From Bdellovibrio sp. (lineage in GTDB: Bacteria; Myxococcota; SpSt-1050), in contig DYEF01000054.1 in NCBI GenBank assembly GCA_020725805.1, positions 1 to 15,159 of the forward strand: a stretch of DNA of 15,159 bases, written 5' to 3'. The notes beneath the pieces are model-generated. The model had not been told where the DNA came from. It did no database searches and saw nothing but the letters and a program-made list of their open reading frames with translations. This document shows positions 1 through 6,034 of this stretch, piece by piece. The position numbers and the translations under genes were made by a program. The stretch's first letter is position 1. Each line of letters opens with the position of its first letter.

Positions 1-392
1 GAGAAACACTAAAAAAACATTACATCGCAAAATGCTCTCCACCCTATTTTATTATTTCTATAATTGGATATTTGTCGACAGGAATTGGCCTGACAATAGC
101 AATTGTAAGTATAGTTAATTTAGGAAAATCAACACGAATGGGATTACCGTATGAGAATACAGAGCTTAAGACAAATGGCCTATATAAATTCAGTAGAAAT
201 CCTATGTATTTGGGTTTTAACTTGCTAACAATTGCCTCTGTGTTGATTTTATGGAATGTTGTTTTTTTATTACTTGGAATTTACAGTATAATAACATATC
301 ACTTTATTATTCTTAGTGAGGAAAAATATCTGGAAAAAAGATTCACTGATAAATATATAGCATATAAGGAAAGAGTACGTAGATATGTTTAA
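1..392 (+). CDS. ICMT/PEMT-type integral membrane methyltransferase, 5' end missing
   Basis: The frame stays open to the left edge (from base 3), so the start lies outside the window. The TTG at 72 is only an internal codon. Visible are hydrophobic segments (around bases 45-115 and 210-310) and the C-terminal signature of the isoprenylcysteine carboxyl methyltransferase / phospholipid methyltransferase superfamily: NGLY-x-FSRNPMYLG, then SEEKYLEKRF, then a Y-x-x-Y-x-x-x-V-R-R-Y ending. In this family the RNPxY and EE motifs form the S-adenosylmethionine-binding part of a small membrane enzyme that methylates lipids or small hydrophobic molecules. The substrate here cannot be told. The gene is visibly more AT-rich than the genes further right, which may mean recent acquisition (inference). 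It ends at TAA 390-392, convergent with truD. Confidence 0.8.
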   Translation, partial: ETLKKHYIAKCSPPYFIISIIGYLSTGIGLTIAIVSIVNLGKSTRMGLPYENTELKTNGLYKFSRNPMYLGFNLLTIASVLILWNVVFLLLGIYSIITYHFIILSEEKYLEKRFTDKYIAYKERVRRYV

Positions 393-679
393 AACACTCG
401 CAAAGCACGAACCGCTAACACCGACCACACATTATTAAAACGGCGCATAACTAAAAAAACATTAGGTTAAAGAATCATAAAAAGATAACTGAAAACAGGG
501 AGAATTTCGCCAAGAACAAGAACATTGAAACTAACTTAAAGAAAAAAAGAAAATATCGGGTTCTGCGTTGCATGGCATATTCTTAACCTATTGATATTAT
601 TGGGCATAATAGCGGAAGATCATTTGAAATGCAATTCGGAGTGTCAGGCAGATCCCGAATTTTATGAAGCATACTAAAG
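393..679. other. AT-rich intergenic stretch, no clear gene
   Basis: This lies between the ends of two convergent genes. It is A-rich and has no strong hairpin with a T tract on either strand. A short open frame at 540-677 (+) encodes a hydrophobic stretch followed by CNSEC, but has no ATG and no Shine-Dalgarno. No RNA gene was recognised. It may be decayed coding DNA. Confidence 0.5.
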
Positions 680-1843
680 TTAAACAAATACCTGCTTTAT
701 CAGCATCGTTGCATAACTTCCTGATTCGAGTTCAAACTTAAGTTTCAGTGTTTTTTTACCCTTGTACAATTCATCAGAGCCAAACTCATATATAAGACCA
801 GAGGGAAATACAATTGCCTTTCTCAGGATCGACTTAAAATATGCCTTTCTGATCTTTCGAAGATTGAACATTGAGTAATTTATGCCGGCATTCTTCAGGA
901 CTTCATCATAGACCTTTTTTACAAATTCGTCTGTAAACTCCATCTTATACCCTGCAAGCGGTATTTGGAGATTTTTCAGATAATCGTACTCTTCAAAATC
1001 GCTCGAGAATATGAAATAAATTTCTGATACAGGAAGTCTGAAAGAAACAACCTCTTTTGCTTTTACATTCACCACCCGTTTTAGGGTTTCGTTAAATAAA
1101 TAAGACTGATACGCAGAAAAATACATCGATAGTTCCGCCTTATCTATCGACCTTAAGATGTTTAAAAAGTCGTCTTTTTTGTCCAGTAAACTTCTAAATA
1201 TTCTCTTCTCAAATCCAGTCTTTGCATTCTCAAGACAACTCCCCCACTCTCCCCAGTTTTTATAAAAGAACTCCTTTCTTCTCTTATCATCGCCTCCATC
1301 GTCTTCTCGTACAGATGTCATTATGATTTTCAGAGCACCGTTATAATGTCTTTTCAGTATCTTCTCTGCAACAAAACCCTGAGTAGCGTCAAAACTTCTG
1401 AACCTCTGCTCATCAAAGTAATTCAAAAATCCATTCTCAGATACATACTTTATTCTTTCGGTAATTATTCTTTCAGCTGCCGGTTCGATATTCCTTATTG
1501 TAATCTCAAATGAGTTCGAAATTATATGGCGCGATAACATTGGCTCGTCGGAAAAGCCAATAAACCTGAGTTCAAAAAAATCGGTCTTGGAAGAGAGTTT
1601 TCTGTAATCTCCCTTAATCGTTATAAACTGCTCAGTTACTGCGTGTCTGTCCTTTCTCCCTCCGTAAGAAAAGAGAGAAATACTGATGCCCGTCTCTCTG
1701 GTTATCAGTTTTATCAGGTCATCCGTATTCCAGCCAGTCTTTTTTAATGAAAAGAGAGAATATGTTCCCTTTCTGAGAATTTGAATAGATGAATTCTCTT
1801 TTACTACAAAATCTTCGGGTCTGACCTTTATTTTATAAGCCAT
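680..1843 (-). CDS. truD: tRNA pseudouridine synthase TruD
   Basis: 387 aa. TruD converts uridine 13 of tRNA to pseudouridine in the cytoplasm. The N-terminus has the family start (KIKVRPEDFVVKE). GGRKDRHAVTEQ at 61-72 holds the catalytic aspartate, Asp65, equivalent to Asp80 of E. coli TruD. Motif II is NYFDEQRFRS at 141-150, and YQSYLFNETL at 245-254 matches the conserved helix after it. The C-terminus SGSYATMLIKQ resembles the family's closing motif. The length is between E. coli TruD (about 350 aa) and the archaeal type. The Gly normally closing motif II (QRFG) is Arg149 here. The ATG start has only a weak AGG ribosome site. A sigma70-like promoter lies about 50 bases upstream, so the gene is probably transcribed alone. 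Confidence 0.93.
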   Translation of the reverse strand: MAYKIKVRPEDFVVKENSSIQILRKGTYSLFSLKKTGWNTDDLIKLITRETGISISLFSYGGRKDRHAVTEQFITIKGDYRKLSSKTDFFELRFIGFSDEPMLSRHIISNSFEITIRNIEPAAERIITERIKYVSENGFLNYFDEQRFRSFDATQGFVAEKILKRHYNGALKIIMTSVREDDGGDDKRRKEFFYKNWGEWGSCLENAKTGFEKRIFRSLLDKKDDFLNILRSIDKAELSMYFSAYQSYLFNETLKRVVNVKAKEVVSFRLPVSEIYFIFSSDFEEYDYLKNLQIPLAGYKMEFTDEFVKKVYDEVLKNAGINYSMFNLRKIRKAYFKSILRKAIVFPSGLIYEFGSDELYKGKKTLKLKFELESGSYATMLIKQVFV

Positions 1844-1894
1844 AATAATTAACCTGACACTCGTTTACACTTCACTATCCTGCCAGTAAGGGGG

Positions 1895-1923
1895 GTTATA
1901 ACCTAATATACATTCTGAGACAA
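1895..1923 (-). promoter_or_regulatory. Putative sigma70 promoter of truD
   Basis: On the minus strand there is TTGTCT (-35, 1918-1923), a 17-base spacer, and TATAAC (-10, 1895-1900). This predicts a leader of about 45 bases before the ATG at 1843. Pattern match only. Confidence 0.45.
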
Positions 1924-1930
1924 GATTAAA

Positions 1931-1948
1931 TCTGATAACAAAATCAGA
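1931..1948. repeat. Short inverted repeat between truD and the phosphoesterase gene
   Basis: TCTGAT, six bases, then ATCAGA: a perfect 6-bp inverted repeat. On the minus strand it is followed by TTTAATCTT, so it could be a weak terminator for the upstream phosphoesterase gene, whose stop is at 2060. It also sits just upstream of the proposed truD -35 and could be an operator. Neither role is demonstrated. Confidence 0.3.
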
Positions 1949-2059
1949 CAAATAGTCATAACTTTTATAATCGCAATGGTGCCAGCCATATTTATCTAAA
2001 TATCGTAAAATCAGCAAGCTACAAAGGCGTCATTATAATTAAGCAGGTCTTTTGCTTTT

Positions 2060-3475
2060 TTATTCAATAAAATGACAATTGCAACCTGATGAATCGTTTG
2101 CGGCTCCCGGTTGTGAATCTGGTCTTACAATAAAGATATCCGATACAATATTGACATCAGATGAATCCCTTCCGGTATCTTTTGGAATTTCTGCGGCATC
2201 CTGTATGCCCGCATCCTTTATCTCTGTATCAGAATAATTTGTATCCTGAATAAAAATATCCGCTTCTTCATAATAGTCGGTTATGACATCAATAATATCA
2301 TTTGCTGAACCCGTATCAGTTAATTCGGATATATCTTTAACATCAACAGAAAGACTATCTTCAACAGAGATATCTTCATATCCGGCATCTGCAAGAGGAT
2401 TCCCCTTGGTCCAGTTAAAACAATCCATTACCGTCCCGTCAACCCTGTATGCACAACCGGAGACATCGGGTCCGTACACATTAAAAACCACATAATGCAA
2501 TACCGATTCCGAATATATTGTGTATTTTGACGTCCCTGAACTATACAGCGGCGCCCCACCACCACCCGCAACCATATATCTCAGCCCTTCTGCCTCTCCT
2601 CTCTCATAATTATGGTCGTGGCCAGCTAGCGTCATATCAACTCCATACTTTTTCAGAATAGGAACTACCTTGCTCTTGGCCGTAGAATTATCTCCGTGAT
2701 TGCTTGCCGAATATGGTCCGTGGTGCATTACGGTAAATATGTGGTCGATTGAGGGATTCTCTGATGCTGCTTTCAGGTCAGATTCAATCCATTTCAGTTG
2801 GTCACTGGAAAACGTCAGTAATCCATCATAAGTATTAAATACCGAGATATGGATATTAGCAAAATCGAATGAATACCACTCTTTATTTTGTGAATTCTTC
2901 TGAGGCGGAAAGATATATTTCTTATATATTGTCAGAGTCGGGTCGATTACCTCGTGATTGCCGATCGCCGGAAAGATACAGATATTTCTCAGAAGCTCCC
3001 TCTCTATCTCAAAAAACTTCTGATAGTCATCTGCCGAGATACCCGATTCGACGAGGTCACCTGTGTTTATTATAAACATCGGATTCTCTTTTATTATGGC
3101 ATCCACCACTTTCTGATGGTCGTTGAGATTTGTCCTGTTGTCACCATAAACAATAAATTTTACAGGCTTAATCGTTACAGGAAATGTCCTGAAATAACCC
3201 TTCTTGCTATCGCCCTCCACCTGATACTCATATTCTCTGTCAGGTAGAAGTCCTGTAAGAAGGAGATTATGAAAAGTGCCGGATGAACTCTCCTCGACAG
3301 ACCTGTCAGGAAAGCCCCTGAGCCCGTAGACCACCCTCCCTTTATTTGCGGATGAGGTCTCCCACAGAATTCTCACCGAGTTTGCAGATAACTCCTGAAT
3401 GTAAGGTCCCTTCTTAAACTGCCCGAAGACAGAGAGCGGAAGCAAAACGAATAGAATAGTTATGTATAGACGCAT
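2060..3475 (-). CDS. Secreted purple-acid-phosphatase-like metallophosphoesterase with acidic tail and GCxC C-terminus
   Basis: 471 aa. A signal peptide (about 1-18, cleavage likely after VFG) is followed by a fibronectin-III-like N-terminal domain (about 22-105) as in purple acid phosphatases, then a calcineurin-like catalytic domain. Metal-binding motifs are GDNR (111-114), GD (139-140), GNHE (172-175), HH (251-252) and GHDH (285-288), so all five blocks are present and activity on phosphate esters is expected. Residues 361-463 are a low-complexity linker rich in Asp, Ser and Thr with repeated DAG/DTG triplets. The protein ends Ser-Gly-Cys-Asn-Cys-His-Phe-Ile-Glu, closely matching the end of the beta-helix protein at 11938-13626. 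The start is supported by AAGGAGA five bases before the ATG. The substrate is unknown. It is probably periplasmic or on the cell surface. Confidence 0.88.
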   Translation of the reverse strand: MRLYITILFVLLPLSVFGQFKKGPYIQELSANSVRILWETSSANKGRVVYGLRGFPDRSVEESSSGTFHNLLLTGLLPDREYEYQVEGDSKKGYFRTFPVTIKPVKFIVYGDNRTNLNDHQKVVDAIIKENPMFIINTGDLVESGISADDYQKFFEIERELLRNICIFPAIGNHEVIDPTLTIYKKYIFPPQKNSQNKEWYSFDFANIHISVFNTYDGLLTFSSDQLKWIESDLKAASENPSIDHIFTVMHHGPYSASNHGDNSTAKSKVVPILKKYGVDMTLAGHDHNYERGEAEGLRYMVAGGGGAPLYSSGTSKYTIYSESVLHYVVFNVYGPDVSGCAYRVDGTVMDCFNWTKGNPLADAGYEDISVEDSLSVDVKDISELTDTGSANDIIDVITDYYEEADIFIQDTNYSDTEIKDAGIQDAAEIPKDTGRDSSDVNIVSDIFIVRPDSQPGAANDSSGCNCHFIE

Positions 3476-3498
3476 TTGACTCTCCTTAACGCAAAATT

Positions 3499-3527
3499 AA
3501 TATAACACTAACTCTGAATTTAATCAA
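3499..3527 (-). promoter_or_regulatory. Putative sigma70 promoter of the phosphoesterase gene
   Basis: On the minus strand there is TTGATT (3522-3527), a 17-base spacer, and TATATT (3499-3504), about 24 bases before the ATG. It suggests transcription separate from the ybaN-like gene upstream. Confidence 0.5.
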
Positions 3528-3584
3528 TGATACAGAGATAATTAAGAAAGAAGCTGGAGGTTTAATCTTCAAGAAAACATATAA

Positions 3585-3947
3585 TTACTGATTTCGTCTC
3601 TTAATCAGGATGATATGAACAGTAACCGCCACAGCAATTATTATCAGCAGAATTCTTATGATTGAAGCTTTCACAAAGAGAAGAACCGACAACAGGATTG
3701 TAATCCACAACAGGGATATTGCATAAAACTTAATCCTTTGTGGTACCCCAAGTCCTTTTTTGTAGTCAGAGAGATATTTCCCGAAGTATCTGTTTGTCAT
3801 AAGCCAGTTGTACATTCTCTCCGAACTTCTGGCAAAACAGTATGCGGAGAGAAGAAGAAAAGGGGTTGTAGGCAGGACAGGCAGAAAGATACCGATTATC
3901 CCTAAAGCAAGAGAAAAGAATCCGGCTAAAAGGTATATGACTCTCAT
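3585..3947 (-). CDS. ybaN: YbaN-like (DUF454) inner-membrane protein
   Basis: 120 aa. It has the full signature of the DUF454/YbaN family: GIIGIFLPVLPTTPFLLLSA at 16-35, CFARSSER at 37-44 and a WL-x-x-N-x-x-FGKY block at 48-58. Hydrophobic segments lie at about 4-22 and 74-115. The length is normal for the family. The family is widespread in Gram-negative bacteria and its biochemical role is not established. The ATG start has no Shine-Dalgarno in front. Instead a -10-like TATAAA ends eight bases before it, so the mRNA may be leaderless (inference). It is followed by the phosphoesterase gene on the same strand, which seems to have its own promoter. Confidence 0.88.
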   Translation of the reverse strand: MRVIYLLAGFFSLALGIIGIFLPVLPTTPFLLLSAYCFARSSERMYNWLMTNRYFGKYLSDYKKGLGVPQRIKFYAISLLWITILLSVLLFVKASIIRILLIIIAVAVTVHIILIKRRNQ

Positions 3948-3955
3948 TGATATTA

Positions 3956-3983
3956 TTTATAAATGAGAGTTGAAAAAAAGCAA
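3956..3983 (-). promoter_or_regulatory. Candidate leaderless promoter of the ybaN-like gene
   Basis: On the minus strand there is TTGCTT (3978-3983), a 16-base spacer, and TATAAA (3956-3961). Only eight bases separate the -10 from the ATG, and no ribosome site is visible, so transcription would begin at or within two bases of the start codon. Confidence 0.35.
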
Positions 3984-4081
3984 ACCGGAAAATAAACCAA
4001 AATGTCAGTTGTATATGAATTTACGGGGCACTGCATTGTACCTGAGGCTCTACACCGGTATCCGAAACCAAAAGAGACAGG

Positions 4082-5068
4082 TTATTCACCCGGCACACAA
4101 TAATATCCGGAGGTACAGGTATAACCTGAGGGACACTCTTTACCAACTATTCCGCACTTCTGTCTGCATACCTTATTATTAATCGGGAATCCGAATCCGA
4201 CACATTTGTAATTCAGGTCGCAGTCACAGTCCGTCTCACAGGGGGCATTGTCGACACCGGTCCCCTTAGAGCAGGCTATCGGATTATCTGTACAGCAGAC
4301 AGGACAGGTCTCCTTAAGTTCCCATTTTGAGCCGTCGGATGCACATATATAGATATTCTTGCCGTCAGTGCACTTTATCTCGCCCGGGTTACACTTTGGC
4401 TGAGGCTGGTCCTTACAATGGTCGATATAACAAAATGTATCATATTTCTCCTTGCAGTTTTCCACAATTGTTGACCACTTCGTACCGATTTCGTTACACT
4501 GCAACAGATCGTCGGTTACACATTTACCATCGGGGTCAATATATTTGCCCCCGCAGCAATGATAAGATAGAGGTTCACAGATAACTTTCTCTTTTATACA
4601 ACCGGTGATATCACAGCCTGTTATACAATATTTAGTCGAAATACCTGCATCATCAGTCACAATAATATCACACCTGATCTGGCAGGACTCAATCATTATA
4701 AACATAGTCCCGTCGCCGTTGCACTCGTACAGGTCACCCTTGATGCACTGCCTCTCCTTGGGATTACAGATCTTCGGATTCCCCTTATCTACCGGACCCG
4801 TATCCTTTACCTCATCTTCGGCAACAGCAATATCTTCCTCAGGCTCAGATGTATCTTCTTGAATAGCAATATCTTCCTCAATCAGAATCTCATCTGTAAT
4901 ATGACCTGAATCCAGCGGTATGCACTTCTTCCCGTAAGGCTTTGTTCCGGCAGGGCAGTTCAGGACATCTTCGCCCGAACCCGTAGCCGAATCAGAGCAT
5001 TTGACAAAAACGAATACAAAAAAGAGAAAGAATAAAAACACAAAGATAAGATTGAATAATCTATTCAT
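4082..5068 (-). CDS. Cys-rich modular surface protein, putative lipoprotein, unknown function
   Basis: 328 aa, not assigned to a named family. The N-terminus is a very Phe-rich hydrophobic segment (4-22) ending Lys23-Cys24. Cys24 could be lipidated, but Lys just before it is unusual for a lipobox, so a plain membrane anchor is possible. A CPAG...KKC loop follows, then an acidic linker (about 54-95) rich in Asp and Glu. Beyond it are Cys-rich modules of similar layout (Cys-x5/6-Cys-x-x-Gly...Cys-x-x-x-Gly...Cys-x3/5-Cys), starting at CNPKERQC, CEPLSYHC and CNPGEIKC, and a last Cys-dense region (CETDCDC to CTSGYYC). Such disulfide-rich modules are common in secreted proteins of Myxococcota-like bacteria. 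It lies 46 bases after the FTR-rubredoxin gene on the same strand. No Shine-Dalgarno is visible; a -10-like TAAAAT lies seven bases before the ATG. Confidence 0.75.
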   Translation of the reverse strand: MNRLFNLIFVFLFFLFFVFVFVKCSDSATGSGEDVLNCPAGTKPYGKKCIPLDSGHITDEILIEEDIAIQEDTSEPEEDIAVAEDEVKDTGPVDKGNPKICNPKERQCIKGDLYECNGDGTMFIMIESCQIRCDIIVTDDAGISTKYCITGCDITGCIKEKVICEPLSYHCCGGKYIDPDGKCVTDDLLQCNEIGTKWSTIVENCKEKYDTFCYIDHCKDQPQPKCNPGEIKCTDGKNIYICASDGSKWELKETCPVCCTDNPIACSKGTGVDNAPCETDCDCDLNYKCVGFGFPINNKVCRQKCGIVGKECPSGYTCTSGYYCVPGE

Positions 5069-5075
5069 AAAAGCA

Positions 5076-5103
5076 ATTTTACACCAATTTTCTCATTTTT
5101 CAA
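5076..5103 (-). promoter_or_regulatory. Candidate leaderless promoter of the Cys-rich protein gene
   Basis: On the minus strand there is TTGAAA (5098-5103), a 16-base spacer, and TAAAAT (5076-5081), seven bases before the ATG at 5068. The layout is the same as at the ybaN-like gene. The region is AT-rich, so a chance match is possible. Confidence 0.33.
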
Positions 5104-5114
5104 GCAAGTAAATC

Positions 5115-5636
5115 CTACAAAAACTTCTCGAATCTCTCCCGCCTTGCCTTGCATATCGGACAGACATCGGGCGGATTCTCCCTTGCTGCAAGATATCCGC
5201 AGACTGTGCATCTCCAGACGGGATACGGCAATTCCGACGGGAGTGATTTTTTCGGCTCTCCTGCCTTCCTTCTCTCCTCTTCAGATGGTCTCCGCTCCGG
5301 AATAGGCCTTATCTCAACCTTCTTCTCATAGGCATCCTTTGATACATAGAGCCCGCAGTAGCAGGCGTTATATTCATTGATATCCTCATCCCGGTAGATG
5401 CAGGGACAAATTATATCCATATCCCTCTCTTTTTTGCCGTCAGCCAGTCTGCAGGGGCAGGCCCGGTATCCGTATCTCTTCTCATTTATTATTAGCGACC
5501 TGACGAGTAATTTTGTAAACTCTTCATCAGGATTGAGAAAGTAACCACCTTCTTCAGCCTCCTTTTTGAGTCTCTGATAAAGTCTCTCTATCTCTTCATT
5601 TGAAGGTTCATAATCAAACTTTTTAATCTTACTCAT
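5115..5636 (-). CDS. Ferredoxin:thioredoxin reductase catalytic-chain domain fused to rubredoxin
   Basis: 173 aa, cytoplasmic. The N-terminal domain (about 8-105) has the three Cys pairs of the FTR catalytic chain: CPCR at 60-63, CPC at 77-79 and CYC at 92-94. By alignment with the plant/cyanobacterial enzyme, Cys60, 77, 79 and 92 would bind the 4Fe-4S cluster and Cys62-Cys94 would be the redox disulfide. The His of the usual CHC is Tyr93 here. A charged linker (about 106-137) leads to a compact rubredoxin domain with WRCTVCGY (142-149) and DVCPIC (157-162), which binds one iron. FTR-rubredoxin fusions are known as ferredoxin:disulfide reductases in methanogens. The gene overlaps the upstream glutaredoxin gene by four bases (ATGA), so the two are translationally coupled and the glutaredoxin is the likely partner. 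No FTR variable chain is present nearby. Confidence 0.9.
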   Translation of the reverse strand: MSKIKKFDYEPSNEEIERLYQRLKKEAEEGGYFLNPDEEFTKLLVRSLIINEKRYGYRACPCRLADGKKERDMDIICPCIYRDEDINEYNACYCGLYVSKDAYEKKVEIRPIPERRPSEEERRKAGEPKKSLPSELPYPVWRCTVCGYLAARENPPDVCPICKARRERFEKFL

Positions 5637-5908
5637 CTGAGTTCCTCCCTGATCCTCTTCTCGTCAAAACCGGCTATACATACTTCATCATCAATAACAA
5701 TTGTAGGAAAGGACATCTTAGGATTATATTTTCTCATTTTATTTCTTGTCTTCTCCCTCTCCTCTTCCTCAAGCAAATCTACATCAACATAATCATATTT
5801 TACCTTTAATTCATTCAGGAGTTCCTTTGTCTTTCTGCACCATATACAGGTGCTCAGTGCAAATAAAAATACTTTTTTATCTTTCTCGCTACTCTTCTTC
5901 TCTGCCAT
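5633..5908 (-). CDS. Glutaredoxin / NrdH-like thiol redox protein
   Basis: 91 aa, cytoplasmic. After a short charged N-terminus (1-11) comes a single thioredoxin-fold domain with the redox pair Cys21-Ile-Trp-Cys24, the cis-proline in FPT (67-69) and the GFD loop (80-82) of glutaredoxins. It is first gene of a two-gene operon with the FTR-rubredoxin reductase and overlaps it by four bases. The simplest reading is that ferredoxin or the rubredoxin domain reduces the FTR domain, which then reduces this protein. Downstream targets (a ribonucleotide reductase, for example) are not in the window. The start is supported by AGGAGG six bases before the ATG. A good promoter sits just upstream, overlapped by an inverted repeat. 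Confidence 0.92.
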   Translation of the reverse strand: MAEKKSSEKDKKVFLFALSTCIWCRKTKELLNELKVKYDYVDVDLLEEEEREKTRNKMRKYNPKMSFPTIVIDDEVCIAGFDEKRIREELR

Positions 5909-5931
5909 AATTCCTCCTTCTTACTTTAACA

Positions 5932-5960
5932 AATATATTTACTGCACTGCTGTTTGTAAA
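5932..5960 (-). promoter_or_regulatory. Putative sigma70 promoter of the glutaredoxin-FTR operon
   Basis: On the minus strand there is TTTACA (-35, 5955-5960), a 17-base spacer, and TATATT (-10, 5932-5937), about 24 bases before the ATG at 5908. Confidence 0.55.
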
Positions 5961-5976
5961 GTATTAAATTTTACAA
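5954..5976. promoter_or_regulatory. Inverted repeat, possible operator between divergent genes
   Basis: TTGTAAA (5954-5960), nine bases, then TTTACAA (5970-5976): perfect 7-bp arms. The left arm covers the -35 of the glutaredoxin operon, so a bound protein would block it, and it also lies upstream of the lipase gene. The spacing does not match a regulator site I can name, and AT-rich DNA makes chance palindromes easy. Confidence 0.35.
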
Positions 5977-6034
5977 TATTTGCTTGATAAATCAGGTAAA
6001 GTCTGTAAACCTGCACCAGTTCAGGGAGGTAATT

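Noticed and set aside
404-480. Possible integron attC-like site (CGCTAAC ... GCGCATAAC ... TTAGGTT) after the methyltransferase gene
   Set aside because: I could not find a matching complementary GTT-type core and stem at proper spacing, so the resemblance is only to short strings.
2040-2060. AAGCA/TGCTT hairpin after the phosphoesterase stop as a terminator
   Set aside because: It has only a five-base stem with no T tract in the direction of transcription.
3948-4081. Plus-one reading frame after the Cys-rich gene that reads VSDTGVEPQVQCSAP then stop, sharing a 12-base string (GTAGAGCCTCAG on the minus strand) with the propeller gene near 13871-13882
   Set aside because: The gene ends naturally after CPSGYTCTSGYYCVPGE. 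The shared string is short, lies in an unrelated protein context, and lacks the GCxC tail, so a frameshift or tag is not supported.
3970-4182. Plus-strand open frame starting MKKSKPENKPK
   Set aside because: It overlaps the 3' end of the Cys-rich gene, uses a TTG start without ribosome site, and has no recognisable content.
5984-6034. 17-codon N-terminal extension of the lipase from TTG 5984
   Set aside because: It has no ribosome site and would bury the lipoprotein signal. The GTG at 6035 has GGGAGGT at good spacing.
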